A DNA stretch of 64,000 nt from Spirosoma arboris (GCF_009754945.1 NZ_WPIN01000007.1:1-64000), one strand, 5' to 3'; numbered from the stretch's first letter, positions 43,135 to 52,231 are shown. Notes: generated from the letters alone by a model not told the origin. Numbers and translations: made by a program.

Positions 43135-43206
43135 AATCAGATTGCCTAAAACAGAGAAGGGCGTGAGGCAATCCTCACGCCCTTCTCTGTTTTAGGCAAT
43201 CTGATT
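43135..43206. terminator. 34-bp perfect inverted repeat, bidirectional terminator candidate
   Basis: The arm at 43135-43168 is repeated in exact reverse complement at 43173-43206 with a four-base loop (CAAT). A T run follows on the plus strand (after CTGA). It fills the whole spacer between convergent genes and ends two bases before the next stop codon. The stem is far longer than an ordinary terminator needs. Confidence 0.92.
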
Positions 43207-43208
43207 TT

Positions 43209-44279
43209 TTACTCGATCTCAATCACCACATTTGATCCAACAGGGTGAGCAACGCAGGTAAGAACATAACCCGCCTTTAATTCAGATTCGGACAGACCGT
43301 CCTCTTCGTCCAGTTTTACCTTACCAGAAATACAACGACCCAGACAAGCAGTGCACATACCTGCTTGGCAGGAATACGGCAGGTCTATATCTAAATCCAG
43401 TGCAGCTTCCAGAATGGTTTGATGGGGGGCAACTGCAAATTTGTACTCGCTGCCTTCATATAATACCGTTACTTCCGGAGAACCATTGTCGGCAGCTGTT
43501 ATTGGTTCCTCTACGACATCACCTGCCATAACCGGTGCCGTCGCGAAGCTTTCCTTGTGGATATGTTCAGAAGCAATACCCACCAGCGATAAGGCCGAGC
43601 GCACTTCGGTCATCATGCCATCAGGACCACACAGGTAAAAGCTCGCATTTTGACGTTCAGCCGCTGGAAGTTGGTCCAATAACTTGGTTAACGTATGCTG
43701 ATTCAGGCGTCCTTCGGCACCAGTCCAGCCATAGGACGGTTGGCTCAAGATGTGTGTTACCTGAAAACGCGACCGCCCATATCCCTGCTCCATCGCATCT
43801 AAATGCGCTTTATAAATAATAGACTCCTGATTTCGATTACCGTAGATAAGCCATACCCGACTATTGGGTTCTACATGCATAGTCGACTTAGCCATCGAGA
43901 ATAAGGGCGTAATACCGCTACCCGCTCCAATCAGGATAATTGTCCGTCGATTCTGAGGATCAAGTTTCGGAACAAACGTACCCATTGGTTCCAGGGTTTC
44001 CAGAATATCGCCGGGTCGGATACGATCGCAGAGGTAATTAGAAGCCAGTCCACCTGGAACACGCTTTACAGATACTGACAACGACACATCAACATGGGGC
44101 GACGATGCCATTGAGTAGGAACGTCGTAGTTTTTGACCATTAATGTTCAGCAAAAAAGTCAGAAATTGACCAGGCTGATAGCGAACCTCTTCGTTGATGG
44201 GATGCCAGAAACTTATTGTCACAGCGTCAGGGGTTTCCCGAACAATGTCTTTTACTTTCAAAAAATACCGATTTGCCAT
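43209..44279 (-). CDS. Ferredoxin-NADP reductase-like flavoprotein with C-terminal 2Fe-2S domain (PaaE type)
   Basis: A 356-residue electron-transfer protein. The FAD-binding barrel (1-100) has KLRRSYSMASSP, the RxYS motif. The NAD(P) domain (about 105-235) has IILIGAGSGITPLFSMA and FYLCGPDGMMTEV. The plant-type ferredoxin domain (about 265-356) has the cluster cysteines in YSCQAGMCTACLGRC and a final Cys in LTCVAHP. This is the PaaE/HmpX-type layout, which passes electrons from NAD(P)H to an oxygenase or desaturase. No partner oxygenase adjoins; the membrane desaturase at 7594 is a distant possibility. It is convergent with the M56 gene. Confidence 0.9.
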   Translation of the reverse strand: MANRYFLKVKDIVRETPDAVTISFWHPINEEVRYQPGQFLTFLLNINGQKLRRSYSMASSPHVDVSLSVSVKRVPGGLASNYLCDRIRPGDILETLEPMGTFVPKLDPQNRRTIILIGAGSGITPLFSMAKSTMHVEPNSRVWLIYGNRNQESIIYKAHLDAMEQGYGRSRFQVTHILSQPSYGWTGAEGRLNQHTLTKLLDQLPAAERQNASFYLCGPDGMMTEVRSALSLVGIASEHIHKESFATAPVMAGDVVEEPITAADNGSPEVTVLYEGSEYKFAVAPHQTILEAALDLDIDLPYSCQAGMCTACLGRCISGKVKLDEEDGLSESELKAGYVLTCVAHPVGSNVVIEIE

Positions 44280-44289
44280 TTTACTGTTT

Positions 44290-44397
44290 CAGGTTGTTAT
44301 CGGTTTACAGTTTATGATTTATAGTGAATAGGCACATATTTTATCAATATGTCATTATCCGTAAACCATACACTGAATACCATAAACTATAAACCAC
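44290..44397. repeat. Imperfect intergenic inverted repeat
   Basis: The left arm contains GGTTTACAGTTTATGATTTA and the right arm the complement of GGTTTATAGTTTATGGTATT, with several mismatches across about 40 bases. Short related motifs (CGGTTTATGATTTCGG) recur at about 45301-45316 in the next spacer. Confidence 0.55.
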
Positions 44398-44426
44398 TCT
44401 GCAAAAGTACGGTGAACGCCTGGAAA

Positions 44427-45272
44427 TTATCCATTTTTGTGGAATTCAACTAACTGTTCAGCAGGAGCTTTTAGAAGACTACCCATTGTTAGTCCAGTTT
44501 GTTCTATTGCCTGACGCAAGGGTTGAGCAAAATAATAGGCAACAGAGCCCACAAAATAAACCGGCCACAGGTCAGCTTCGGGAAATCGTTTGACATAGGT
44601 TGTCAGAAATAATGCGAAGGCGTCCGTTACCAAATCGGCTATGTAAGGATGAGCCAGATGCTCAGATAGAAATGGAGTAAAAGCAGCAAAGTACCGATTT
44701 GGAAACGGTTTCTGATAGGCATTTTCAAGCAGCGTTGGACGATCAAGCGCATAGCGAATCTTGAAATCTTCATGTAGTTCCGTCGGCAATCGTTCCTGAA
44801 AAAAATCACGGACGAGTGTTTTACCCAAATAGCCTCCGCTGCCCTCGTCGCCCAGCCAGAAGCCCAGCGACTGAATACCACGTGTTAACTGGTTTCCATC
44901 ATAACAACAGGCGTTCGAACCTGTCCCAAGAATACAGGCAATACCAGATTGGTGGCCTATTGCTCCTCGGGCAGCGCCCAACATATCGCTATTCACTTCC
45001 ACAATCTGTAAATCAGGTAACACTGCCCGGAGCGCATCGGCCACGATATGATTTACAGTTGGGCCGGTGCAGCCCGTTCCATAAAAAAATACCTTCGTAA
45101 CTATCGCTTCCTTTAGGTGTGGAATCAGTTGCGTTTGCAATGTTGCAGCCATTTGCGCGGCTGTCTGATAATATGGATTGAATCCATCCGTTTGAATAGC
45201 ATGGGCGATGCCATTGGCGTCAACAAGTCGCCAGTCGGTTTTGGTAGAACCGCTATCAGCGATAAGAAGCAT
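44427..45272 (-). CDS. BadF/BadG/BcrA/BcrD-type ATPase, probable N-acetylglucosamine kinase
   Basis: A 281-residue protein of the actin/hexokinase ATPase fold. The phosphate-1 motif is LLIADSGSTKTDWRLVD (residues 2-18), the phosphate-2 motif ACILGTGSNACCYDG (about 109-123), and LGFWLGDEGSGGYLGKTLV follows. These are the pattern of the GlcNAc-kinase-like branch. It would phosphorylate an amino sugar, for instance GlcNAc released by the GH3 enzyme at 20991, though that link is inference. It precedes the reductase gene on the same strand with a hairpin between. Confidence 0.8.
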   Translation of the reverse strand: MLLIADSGSTKTDWRLVDANGIAHAIQTDGFNPYYQTAAQMAATLQTQLIPHLKEAIVTKVFFYGTGCTGPTVNHIVADALRAVLPDLQIVEVNSDMLGAARGAIGHQSGIACILGTGSNACCYDGNQLTRGIQSLGFWLGDEGSGGYLGKTLVRDFFQERLPTELHEDFKIRYALDRPTLLENAYQKPFPNRYFAAFTPFLSEHLAHPYIADLVTDAFALFLTTYVKRFPEADLWPVYFVGSVAYYFAQPLRQAIEQTGLTMGSLLKAPAEQLVEFHKNG

Positions 45273-45359
45273 TCGTTTAAGATTTATAGTATGAGGTATT
45301 CGGTTTATGATTTCGGTCGACGGTTTAATCGTAGTGAGGAGCGCCGTAAACCTAAAACC

Positions 45360-45611
45360 TTATACCAATTTTCCAACTACCGGAAAGCGAGTGAATACAC
45401 TGTTTGTATGGGGAGCATCGGCCAGTTCGTCGGTAAGATCCTGCCCAGCCCAGTGTTCATAATGCTTGCCGTTACGCCATAAGCGCGATGCCGACAGGTC
45501 GTAAATAGTGCCTTCATACGCACACCAAATGTCGTCACGATCCTGGCCATTACGTAAAGCTAATTGTGAACGGGTATAAGAAGGTAATGAACTTGGTATA
45601 ATATGTAGCAT
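45360..45611 (-). CDS. Cytochrome b5-like haem-binding protein
   Basis: An 83-residue protein with the short cytochrome b5 pattern: RSQLALRNGQDRDDIWCAYEGTIYDLSASRLW, then GKHYEHWAGQDLTDELADAPHTNSVFTRFP. The HPGG of classical b5 is replaced by HYEHWAG, and the second His lies in APH. The form is usual for small bacterial b5-domain proteins, likely haem-binding and cytoplasmic. It may be an electron carrier. It sits just upstream of the sugar kinase on the same strand. Confidence 0.75.
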   Translation of the reverse strand: MLHIIPSSLPSYTRSQLALRNGQDRDDIWCAYEGTIYDLSASRLWRNGKHYEHWAGQDLTDELADAPHTNSVFTRFPVVGKLV

Positions 45612-45715
45612 ACATCCGTTAACTCAGACAAATGAATTATTAGGCATCAATTTTGTGAGTGCCAACAAAATTAGCGTAACTTTAGCCACTCTGATTCTCC
45701 TGCATTTGATTAACT

Positions 45716-46162
45716 ATGAGAAAGACTTATTCTATCGCTTTTCTTTCGGTATTAGCTTTGTTTAGCCTAATGATGGGCTGTGGCGGCAGTAAAGTTGCCC
45801 CAGTTTCAGAGCGAATTGCCAAGGTATGGACAGCAAGTAAAGTAGACGAAAATAGTACAACCGTTTATACGAAGGGAGGGACAAACAACATTCGCAACTA
45901 TACGAGCTTCAAGCTTGACCTGAGTTCCGCACCGACTGTTAAATACACTGAATATGACGGTAATACCTTTACTGGTCAGTATTCGCTTCCAGACGACAAC
46001 ACCCTAAAACTGACAAACTTGAACCCTTCGCCAACTGGCGACAATGGAACAATTACCTTTACCATTAATTCCATTGACGATAGCAATTTAAAACTTACGA
46101 GGACAACAGCCAGCCAGAAAACGGGCAACACCACAAACGTGTATACGCTGACAAATCCATAA
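45716..46162 (+). CDS. Small lipoprotein (lipocalin-like)
   Basis: A 148-residue lipoprotein with lipobox LMMGC (Cys about residue 22, followed by GGSK). The remainder alternates beta strands (ISERIAKVWTASKVDENS-like opening, then FKLDLSSAPTVKYTEYDGNTFTGQYSL and LKLTRTTASQKTGNT). The pattern, with an early Trp and strand pairs, resembles the lipocalin-like or DUF5004-type lipoproteins of Bacteroidota. Ligand unknown. A strong terminator follows. Confidence 0.7.
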   Translation: MRKTYSIAFLSVLALFSLMMGCGGSKVAPVSERIAKVWTASKVDENSTTVYTKGGTNNIRNYTSFKLDLSSAPTVKYTEYDGNTFTGQYSLPDDNTLKLTNLNPSPTGDNGTITFTINSIDDSNLKLTRTTASQKTGNTTNVYTLTNP

Positions 46163-46183
46163 GATTTTAGCAAACCAATTGGC

Positions 46184-46224
46184 AAAAAAAGCCGTTCCGT
46201 ATGTCAATCGGAACGGCTTTTTTT
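46184..46224 (+). terminator. Intrinsic terminator
   Basis: AAAAAAAGCCGTTCCG (46184-46199) pairs with CGGAACGGCTTTTTTT (46209-46224) over a nine-base loop. It can function on both strands. A second short hairpin, AATGGATAAT/ATTATCCATT, follows at 46246-46279, just before thiL. Confidence 0.9.
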
Positions 46225-46290
46225 AATTAATAATGATTAATGTACAATGGATAATAATAGTGCTTAGTCATTATCCATTATTTTGCTACC

Positions 46291-47325
46291 ATGACTGACT
46301 TAAATACCCTTGGCGAAATCGGCTTAATCGAACGGATTCGGCAGGAAATTCCTACCCCTACTCACTCCGAAACCATCCATGGCATTGGCGACGATGCCGC
46401 AGTGTTTGATTGGGGTGATGACTACGGTCTATTAACGACTGACATGCTTGTTGAAGGCATCCATTTTGACCTGACGTATGTTCCCCTAAAGCATCTTGGC
46501 TATAAGGCTGTAACTTTTGGGGTATCGGATATTGCAGCAATGAATGGTTTACCTATACAAGTAACGATTAGTGTCGGGTTGAGTAGTCGGTTTCCGGTTG
46601 AGGCTGTCGATGAACTGTATGAAGGTATTCGTGCAGCTTGCGTGGCATACAACGTAGATTTAGTGGGGGGCGATACAACGTCTTCACGCTCAGGGCTGAT
46701 CATCTCCGTATCTGTACTGGGAAAGGTGCCGAAAGATCTGATTACTTACCGGCATACTGCTCAGCCAAATGATGTTATTTGTGTAACGGGCGATCTGGGT
46801 GCGGCTTACTTAGGTTTGCAATTGTTAGAACGCGAAAAGCAGGTGTTTCTGGCAGATCCTAATATGCAACCCAACTTGTCAGAAGAGCGGGCTTATCTTG
46901 TTCAGCGTCAGCTCCGTCCCGACGCTCGCACCGATATGGTTCATGAACTCCGCGATCTTGGCATTCGACCTACCGCCATGATTGACATTTCAGATGGTCT
47001 GGCATCTGAACTCCTTCACCTTTGCCATCAGTCGGGTACGGGTGCGGTGATTTTTGACGAAAACCTACCTATAGACGACCAGACGCATTTAGCCGCTGAT
47101 GAATTCAAGATTAGCCCTGTAACAGCTGCCCTAAACGGAGGAGAAGACTACGAGTTATTATTCACGGTTCGTCCGCAGGCATTTGAAAAGCTGGAAACAA
47201 ACGCCAGGATTACCGCCATAGGCTATCTTACACCCGATCCCACCCAAATTGTCTTGTCAACAAAAGCGGGGCAACAGACACCGGTTCGGGCGCAAGGCTG
47301 GGAAAATTTGATGCAAAAAAAATGA
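46291..47325 (+). CDS. thiL: Thiamine-monophosphate kinase
   Basis: A 344-residue ATP-dependent kinase that makes thiamine diphosphate from thiamine monophosphate. Visible family signatures are GIGDDAAVFDWGDDYGLLTTDMLVEGIHF (about residues 27-55), HLGYKAVTFGVSDIAAMNG (66-84), VDLVGGDTTSS and the C-terminal ISDGLASELLHL and GGEDYELLFTV. Length and order are normal for the AIR-synthase-like fold. It stands alone, and no other thiamine gene is nearby. Confidence 0.94.
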   Translation: MTDLNTLGEIGLIERIRQEIPTPTHSETIHGIGDDAAVFDWGDDYGLLTTDMLVEGIHFDLTYVPLKHLGYKAVTFGVSDIAAMNGLPIQVTISVGLSSRFPVEAVDELYEGIRAACVAYNVDLVGGDTTSSRSGLIISVSVLGKVPKDLITYRHTAQPNDVICVTGDLGAAYLGLQLLEREKQVFLADPNMQPNLSEERAYLVQRQLRPDARTDMVHELRDLGIRPTAMIDISDGLASELLHLCHQSGTGAVIFDENLPIDDQTHLAADEFKISPVTAALNGGEDYELLFTVRPQAFEKLETNARITAIGYLTPDPTQIVLSTKAGQQTPVRAQGWENLMQKK

Positions 47326-47431
47326 ACTATAATCAGGATGTTAGGGGATGTGCTATTACTGATCTGTTTGTGTTTTTCCATGAAATCGACTAACTATCAT
47401 GACATTCGTCCTCTGAAATCAACACGTCTAC

Positions 47432-48322
47432 ATGCAAAAACGAGTTAAGTTTGATTTTGAGTTTTACTTTACCAACGGTGGTAGTTTAAAAGGCGAAGAT
47501 TTCCGATTAGATATTGATGGAGATACAATTTCTGATCAAGAATTGATAGACTATGTTATTGCTGATTTACGCCTGTTAATGGTTGGACAAACCCGCATTC
47601 TTAACAAAGAGATTATAACTGAAGCGCACAAGCGGAAACCTATCAATAATAAAGGTGGTCAGCGTAATCAATTAGTCGATCTGAGTCATACGATTGAAGC
47701 TGGCCTGGTTACCTACAAGGGGTTGCCCGCGCCTATTGTCTGCGATTATCTGAGCCGCGAAAACTCCCGCCAGTTTTATGAACTAGGAACAGAGTTTCAG
47801 ATTGGAAAAATTGAGATGGTTACCAATACGGGCACGTATGTCGATTGCCCTTTTCATCGGTTTCCCGATGGTAAAGACCTATCAGAAGTGAGTTTAGATG
47901 CGTTTAGCGATCTGGACGGTATTATTATTCGTGTTCCTTATACAGACACACTAGCCATTACGAAAGCGCATCTACAAAACTATGAACTTCGAAATCGGGC
48001 GGTGCTTATTCATACAGATTGGAGTGAATTCTGGAATACAGAAACTTATTACGAAAATCATCCTTTTCTAACTGCCGATGCCGCATTATATCTGCGTGAT
48101 TGTGGCGTTAAGCTGGTTGGTATTGACTCCCATAACATTGACGACACAACAGGTAAAAGTAGGCCGGTACATACGACCTTGTTAGGAGCGGATATTTTAA
48201 TTGTCGAACACTTATGTAATTTGGCGCTGGTGCCAGACACCGGTTTTACGTTTAGTGCCATTCCACCAAAGTTTAAAGGGGTTGGTACATTTCCAGTACG
48301 AGCAATGGCTAAAATTTACTAG
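47432..48322 (+). CDS. Cyclase-family (kynurenine formamidase-like) hydrolase with N-terminal extension
   Basis: A 296-residue protein. Residues about 80-296 are the cyclase/formamidase fold: DLSHTIEAGLVTYKGLPAPI, then the metal region VTNTGTYVDCPFHRFPDGKDLSE, GIIIRVPY, LIHTDWSEFWNTE, GIDSHNID and HTTLLGADILIVEHL. In formamidases the metal motif is HxGTHxDxPxH; here the first two His are Asn and Tyr, so metal binding differs or is lost. This substituted form exists in related proteins. The first 80 residues (KFDFEFYFTNGGSLKGEDFRL to MVGQTRIL) are an extra domain I do not recognise. Substrate unknown. Confidence 0.75.
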   Translation: MQKRVKFDFEFYFTNGGSLKGEDFRLDIDGDTISDQELIDYVIADLRLLMVGQTRILNKEIITEAHKRKPINNKGGQRNQLVDLSHTIEAGLVTYKGLPAPIVCDYLSRENSRQFYELGTEFQIGKIEMVTNTGTYVDCPFHRFPDGKDLSEVSLDAFSDLDGIIIRVPYTDTLAITKAHLQNYELRNRAVLIHTDWSEFWNTETYYENHPFLTADAALYLRDCGVKLVGIDSHNIDDTTGKSRPVHTTLLGADILIVEHLCNLALVPDTGFTFSAIPPKFKGVGTFPVRAMAKIY

Positions 48323-48346
48323 GCCCCTCTTCATTCTCCTATTCTC

Positions 48347-48784
48347 ATGCATCTAAACTTAGTTTCCTCTACTTCCTGGCTAACTTTATTGATTATCAGC
48401 TTACTATTCGTAACGGGATGTAAGAAAACTGTATCGGTACCAAATCCTGATATGGCCTCCAGAGTCATGGGCAGGTATGCTGTAACAACAATTACCGTAG
48501 GTGGAAACAGCCAACCGATTACGGTTACAAATGGCACCGTTATAATGGTACGAAATGGCGTAGCGCTGGATATGGTCGACCTCACCTTATCCTATGCAAC
48601 AGCTAGCACATCCGGGAGTTCGACGTTTTCGGAGACCAAAACGATCTCGCTGAAACAGGGAGACAGCCTCATTGACTTATATAGTGGTACGACCAAAGTG
48701 GGTACCTGGACAACGGCAAGCCTAACGTTTACTAATTATCCGTTTAATAATTCAACGGTGAGCTTCACTTCCGTAAAACAGTGA
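48347..48784 (+). CDS. Small lipoprotein
   Basis: A 145-residue lipoprotein with lipobox FVTGC (Cys about residue 25). The mature part is Thr/Ser-rich beta (VMGRYAVTTITVGGNSQPIT, GDSLIDLYSGTTKVGTWTTA). It starts about 25 bases after the cyclase-family gene, probably in one transcript. Family not recognised. It may belong to a group of Bacteroidota lipoproteins that appear in tandem. The next gene is convergent. Confidence 0.65.
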   Translation: MHLNLVSSTSWLTLLIISLLFVTGCKKTVSVPNPDMASRVMGRYAVTTITVGGNSQPITVTNGTVIMVRNGVALDMVDLTLSYATASTSGSSTFSETKTISLKQGDSLIDLYSGTTKVGTWTTASLTFTNYPFNNSTVSFTSVKQ

Positions 48785-48794
48785 GTTTAGCAAC

Positions 48795-49364
48795 TCACAT
48801 CACCCGCACGAATTTTGAATAACATCGCTCACATCGGGGTAACAGCATCAGCGTATCCCCTCGAAAAGCCACGCCTTGCCGAAACGGAACGGTAGCCCGG
48901 TTGGTTGTGATGTATAAATTAATGCCTAACCCATCCTGAATGGTCGAGTCAACCCGAAAATATTTAATCGGATAGTAGTACGACATGTCGGCGCCATTAG
49001 CACTTAACTTACCATCCGTATTAAATGTGAGTGTTTGGGGCTGATTAGCGGTATACGTTCGGATCGAATCGACTGATTTCGTGATCTTAATCGTATCTTT
49101 TTGGTAGTAGTCCTGAATAGGAATGGTATCTTTTACATAATGACCATTCACTAAAGTTGAGTCTATCTTATATTGCCCAGTCACTAGAACCGAGTCTATT
49201 ACGAGTGAGTCAACGTTTACGGGATATAGCCTTCTGGTAAGGCGCCATGTCCCTATTACGCGCGGATCACTCGCACCGGGCGAGAATCCGGAATCAGTTT
49301 CTTTACACTCTATGAGCAGAGTTGTTAGAAGTAATAGTAGGCTTAGGTATAGAACTTTTTTCAC
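48795..49364 (-). CDS. Lipoprotein with short internal repeats
   Basis: A 189-residue protein with a long hydrophobic signal (LYLSLLLLLTTLLIEC). The Cys is preceded by Glu, which is unusual for a lipobox, but the Cys position (20) and following KETDSG are otherwise typical. Residues about 50-100 hold a degenerate repeat of about 12 residues (IDSVLVTGQYK, IDSTLVNGHYVK, DTIPIQDYYQK, DTIKITKSV). The rest is a beta-rich domain ending in LPRCERCYSKFVRVM. Function unknown. Confidence 0.6.
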   Translation of the reverse strand: MKKVLYLSLLLLLTTLLIECKETDSGFSPGASDPRVIGTWRLTRRLYPVNVDSLVIDSVLVTGQYKIDSTLVNGHYVKDTIPIQDYYQKDTIKITKSVDSIRTYTANQPQTLTFNTDGKLSANGADMSYYYPIKYFRVDSTIQDGLGINLYITTNRATVPFRQGVAFRGDTLMLLPRCERCYSKFVRVM

Positions 49365-49440
49365 AAGTTAATCGGCAGCTCATAAGGCTAACGAACAGAC
49401 TATTTCTGTCATTGCCCTGTTGGCGCGGTTAGTATAGATC

Positions 49441-49473
49441 ATCTTCCCGAATAGATTGTCTATTCGGGAAGAT
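49441..49473. terminator. Perfect hairpin between lipoprotein and guanylyltransferase genes
   Basis: ATCTTCCCGAATAGA (49441-49455) pairs exactly with TCTATTCGGGAAGAT (49459-49473) over a three-base loop, 12 bases from the stop of the guanylyltransferase gene. It lacks a T run. Confidence 0.7.
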
Positions 49474-49484
49474 CCACCCATACT

Positions 49485-50555
49485 TTATACAAACTCCGTG
49501 CCCCGTTCTTTGGCGTCGGCAACGAAGTTCTTCACCTTTTGCTCTTCTTCTTTCCGACAAATCATCAGGACGTTGTCGTACTCGGCCACAATGTATCCAT
49601 CCAGACCATTGACCACAACCAACCGATCTTTTGGTGTTTTGATGATGCAGTTTTTGGTGTCATACAGAAGGATATGGCCATCAATCACGTTGAAATCATC
49701 GTTTTTATCCGACACTTCGTACAACGACTTCCAGGTACCAAGATCTGACCAGCCGAACTCACTCAACACGACATACACGTTTTTAGCTTTCTCCATGATG
49801 CCATTATCGATGGAGATGCTTTTGGTAAGTGAGTACGCTTTATCGACAAATGCGCTTTCGTGTTCTGTGTAATAAGCGCTTTTTCCCTCATCAAAAATTT
49901 CGGCTACTTCGGGTAGATAGGCCTCAAATGCGTTAATGATCGCCTGAGCATTCCAAACGAAAATACCCGCATTCCAAACGAATTCGCCACTTTCTACAAA
50001 TTGTCGGGCGAGTTCAAGATGCGGTTTCTCTGTGAACGTTTTCACCTTTTTAATGCCTTCGCCCGACTCTGGAATGTATTGAATATAGCCATAACCTGTA
50101 TCAGGGCGACTGGGTTGAATACCAAGCGTTACTAGAATATCCTGTTCTTTGGTAGCATCAAGAGCCTTTTGAATCGTACGTTTAAACTCTTCTTCCTTAA
50201 GAATAATATGATCGGCAGGAGCGACTACGATGTTAGCTTCTGGGTCTTGTTGAGCTATTTTATAGCAGGCATAAGCAACACAGGGAGCTGTATTACGAGC
50301 GATAGGTTCACATAATACCTGGTCATCAGACAGTTGTGGTAATTGTTGCTGACATAGGTCCTTATAAAGCGAACTAGTAACAATATAAATATTTTCGGGG
50401 GGACAGATGCCTTCAAAGCGATCTGCAGTTTGTTGAAGCAGCGTTCGGCCTGTGCCGAGAACATCGTGAAATTGCTTTGGATAACTCGTTCGGCTGAAAG
50501 GCCAGAACCGCGTTCCGACGCCCCCCGCCATTATAATGACATAGGTGTGATTCAT
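49485..50555 (-). CDS. manC: Mannose-1-phosphate guanylyltransferase
   Basis: A 356-residue nucleotidyltransferase that makes GDP-mannose from mannose-1-phosphate and GTP. The activator/nucleotide motif is MAGGVGTRFWPFSRTSYPKQF (about residues 9-29), and VVAPADHIILKE and LGIQPSRPDTGYGYIQ and FTEKPHLELARQFV follow, as does VWNAGIFVWNA. Length suits a single-domain enzyme without the isomerase part. GDP-mannose would feed glycan synthesis such as the cluster at 33-38 kb, though the genes are 12 kb apart. Confidence 0.88.
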   Translation of the reverse strand: MNHTYVIIMAGGVGTRFWPFSRTSYPKQFHDVLGTGRTLLQQTADRFEGICPPENIYIVTSSLYKDLCQQQLPQLSDDQVLCEPIARNTAPCVAYACYKIAQQDPEANIVVAPADHIILKEEEFKRTIQKALDATKEQDILVTLGIQPSRPDTGYGYIQYIPESGEGIKKVKTFTEKPHLELARQFVESGEFVWNAGIFVWNAQAIINAFEAYLPEVAEIFDEGKSAYYTEHESAFVDKAYSLTKSISIDNGIMEKAKNVYVVLSEFGWSDLGTWKSLYEVSDKNDDFNVIDGHILLYDTKNCIIKTPKDRLVVVNGLDGYIVAEYDNVLMICRKEEEQKVKNFVADAKERGTEFV

Positions 50556-50966
50556 TGATATGAAACTGATTTTATAACAAAGTTGCCACTATCTTACCGT
50601 TTTTGTACCAGAAAAGTTTAGCATTCTTAGTATTGATCGATTGCCAATAATTATCATTATCTCTCTAAAGGCCTCAATTTACGATTAAAACTGAGATAAA
50701 CTATTTACCAATATCCATTTTTAGTATCAGTAAGTATTAATATATAGCCTTTCATTAAACGAAAACAACGTTACACAAGTCGAGATGGCTGCTTATATCT
50801 TTTACTCGAAAACTAGGATGCAATAGATCAATATGGAAGTGGTAATGTTGAGCGGCAATCAACAGCTAATCATTAAAGAGAAGAGGTTTATGCAAAAAAT
50901 GGACAAAGCAAGACGCTTTTTTGACCGAATGTTCAATTTTGCCATCATATGGCTAGCTCAATACAA
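50556..50966 (+). other. 410-base AT-rich intergenic region
   Basis: No supported gene. A short open frame at 50833-51045 on the plus strand is antisense to the end of the PorP/SprF gene and is not convincing. The region upstream of the guanylyltransferase start should hold its promoter; I did not find a clean consensus. Confidence 0.45.
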
Positions 50967-51998
50967 TCAAAACTTCGGACAAGGTAACTTCTTATCTCTC
51001 CGCTTCACACCTGGCCGACCTTTTTCGGGCTTGTCAAAAATATAGGATAGAGACAGCTCGTGCGAACCACCACTATTGCCAAGGGTTGAAATTGTGACGT
51101 CGTAGCTATAGCCAATAGAGAATTTTTCCATGCGCCAGCCAATAAGAGCCGCTACAGCATCGTGGTTATTAAGCGTCTGATCGTATTTTTTGAAAGGAAT
51201 ACCACGATAATAAGCCCCAATCGTTAAGGGAGAATAAGTTAGATAAGCACCTATGTCCAACTGATCGTATTTACCCTGATGCTTATACATAACGACAGGC
51301 GATATACTGATTTCCCGATCCTGTTCATCAGCTAGCCCCGTAAAGCCATTAAGCGGAATCCGCAAACCTGCCTGGATACTGGTTTTCATTGGCAACCGCT
51401 CGTTCTCACTGAGAAAGAATCCCTGCGCAGGGCGATTAATATGATGGGCTGACAACCCAACCCAGAACCAATCTGAGTAGAAAAGTCCACCGGTTGAGAA
51501 ATCAAGGTATTTGTTCGTGGGTAAACCGCCTTGCAAGGCTGGGTCCCCAGATACGCTACCCGTAATGAAGCCTCTGTCTGTAAACTGGTCGCCAGTAGTC
51601 AGGCCAAAGTAATTGATACTGCGGTTTACATAGGACCCTTGTAAACCCAAACGAACAAATGACGACTCACTCACCTGGAATTGGTATGCATATTGCAAGC
51701 CAATGTCTGTCGACTGAATTCGCCCCTGGCCCTGGTTATCGCTCTGAATCATCAGACCAACTCCACTGTTGTATTTTTCGATAAAGTGATCCACCGCAAC
51801 CATTGTTGTCACATAATTGGTAATGGCGGGCCATTGATTTCGGTAGTTCGCCGTAATACGGGGCGCCAGTGCCGAACCAGCAAAGGCCGGGTTCAAGTAC
51901 ATTGGTGCCGCATAAAATTGAGTAAACTGAGGGTCCTGCGCAAAGACCATACGGCTCAGGGTCAGCGTCAAAATCGTCAGTACGTATTTCTTAAGCAT
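50967..51998 (-). CDS. PorP/SprF family type IX secretion membrane protein
   Basis: A 343-residue outer-membrane protein with a signal peptide (MLKKYVLTILTLTLSRMVFA, cleavage about residue 20) followed by QDPQFTQFYAAPMYLNPAFAGS. That opening is the signature of the PorP/SprF family. The rest is a barrel of about fourteen amphipathic strands. These proteins work with T9SS cargo carrying type B sorting domains and are often encoded beside it. Here a 1220-residue type B protein is divergent from it. Confidence 0.9.
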   Translation of the reverse strand: MLKKYVLTILTLTLSRMVFAQDPQFTQFYAAPMYLNPAFAGSALAPRITANYRNQWPAITNYVTTMVAVDHFIEKYNSGVGLMIQSDNQGQGRIQSTDIGLQYAYQFQVSESSFVRLGLQGSYVNRSINYFGLTTGDQFTDRGFITGSVSGDPALQGGLPTNKYLDFSTGGLFYSDWFWVGLSAHHINRPAQGFFLSENERLPMKTSIQAGLRIPLNGFTGLADEQDREISISPVVMYKHQGKYDQLDIGAYLTYSPLTIGAYYRGIPFKKYDQTLNNHDAVAALIGWRMEKFSIGYSYDVTISTLGNSGGSHELSLSYIFDKPEKGRPGVKRRDKKLPCPKF

Positions 51999-52231
51999 AA
52001 TGGCAAAATCAGGGCAAAGACTGGGCCAACTTTATTGTTGCAACGTTATCAACACAAACGAAGTATTTAATAACACAACAATCTATAAAATTAAGCGAAT
52101 TTTGGGGACTTTTACAATGATCAGTTGATAAAATTTTAACGAAACACCGTCGTTTATACTAACGTAATGCCCCTATTGTTGTTATGCGGAGGGAGTGAAT
52201 TTGAGAGGGTGGCTTTATTCAGCGTTTCTTC

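Noticed and set aside
47338..47449. 36-residue frame between thiL and the cyclase-family gene
   Set aside because: Short, overlaps the next start, and shows nothing beyond a hydrophobic beginning.
50833..51045. 70-residue plus-strand frame antisense to the PorP/SprF 3' end
   Set aside because: It overlaps a well-supported gene and has no family pattern.
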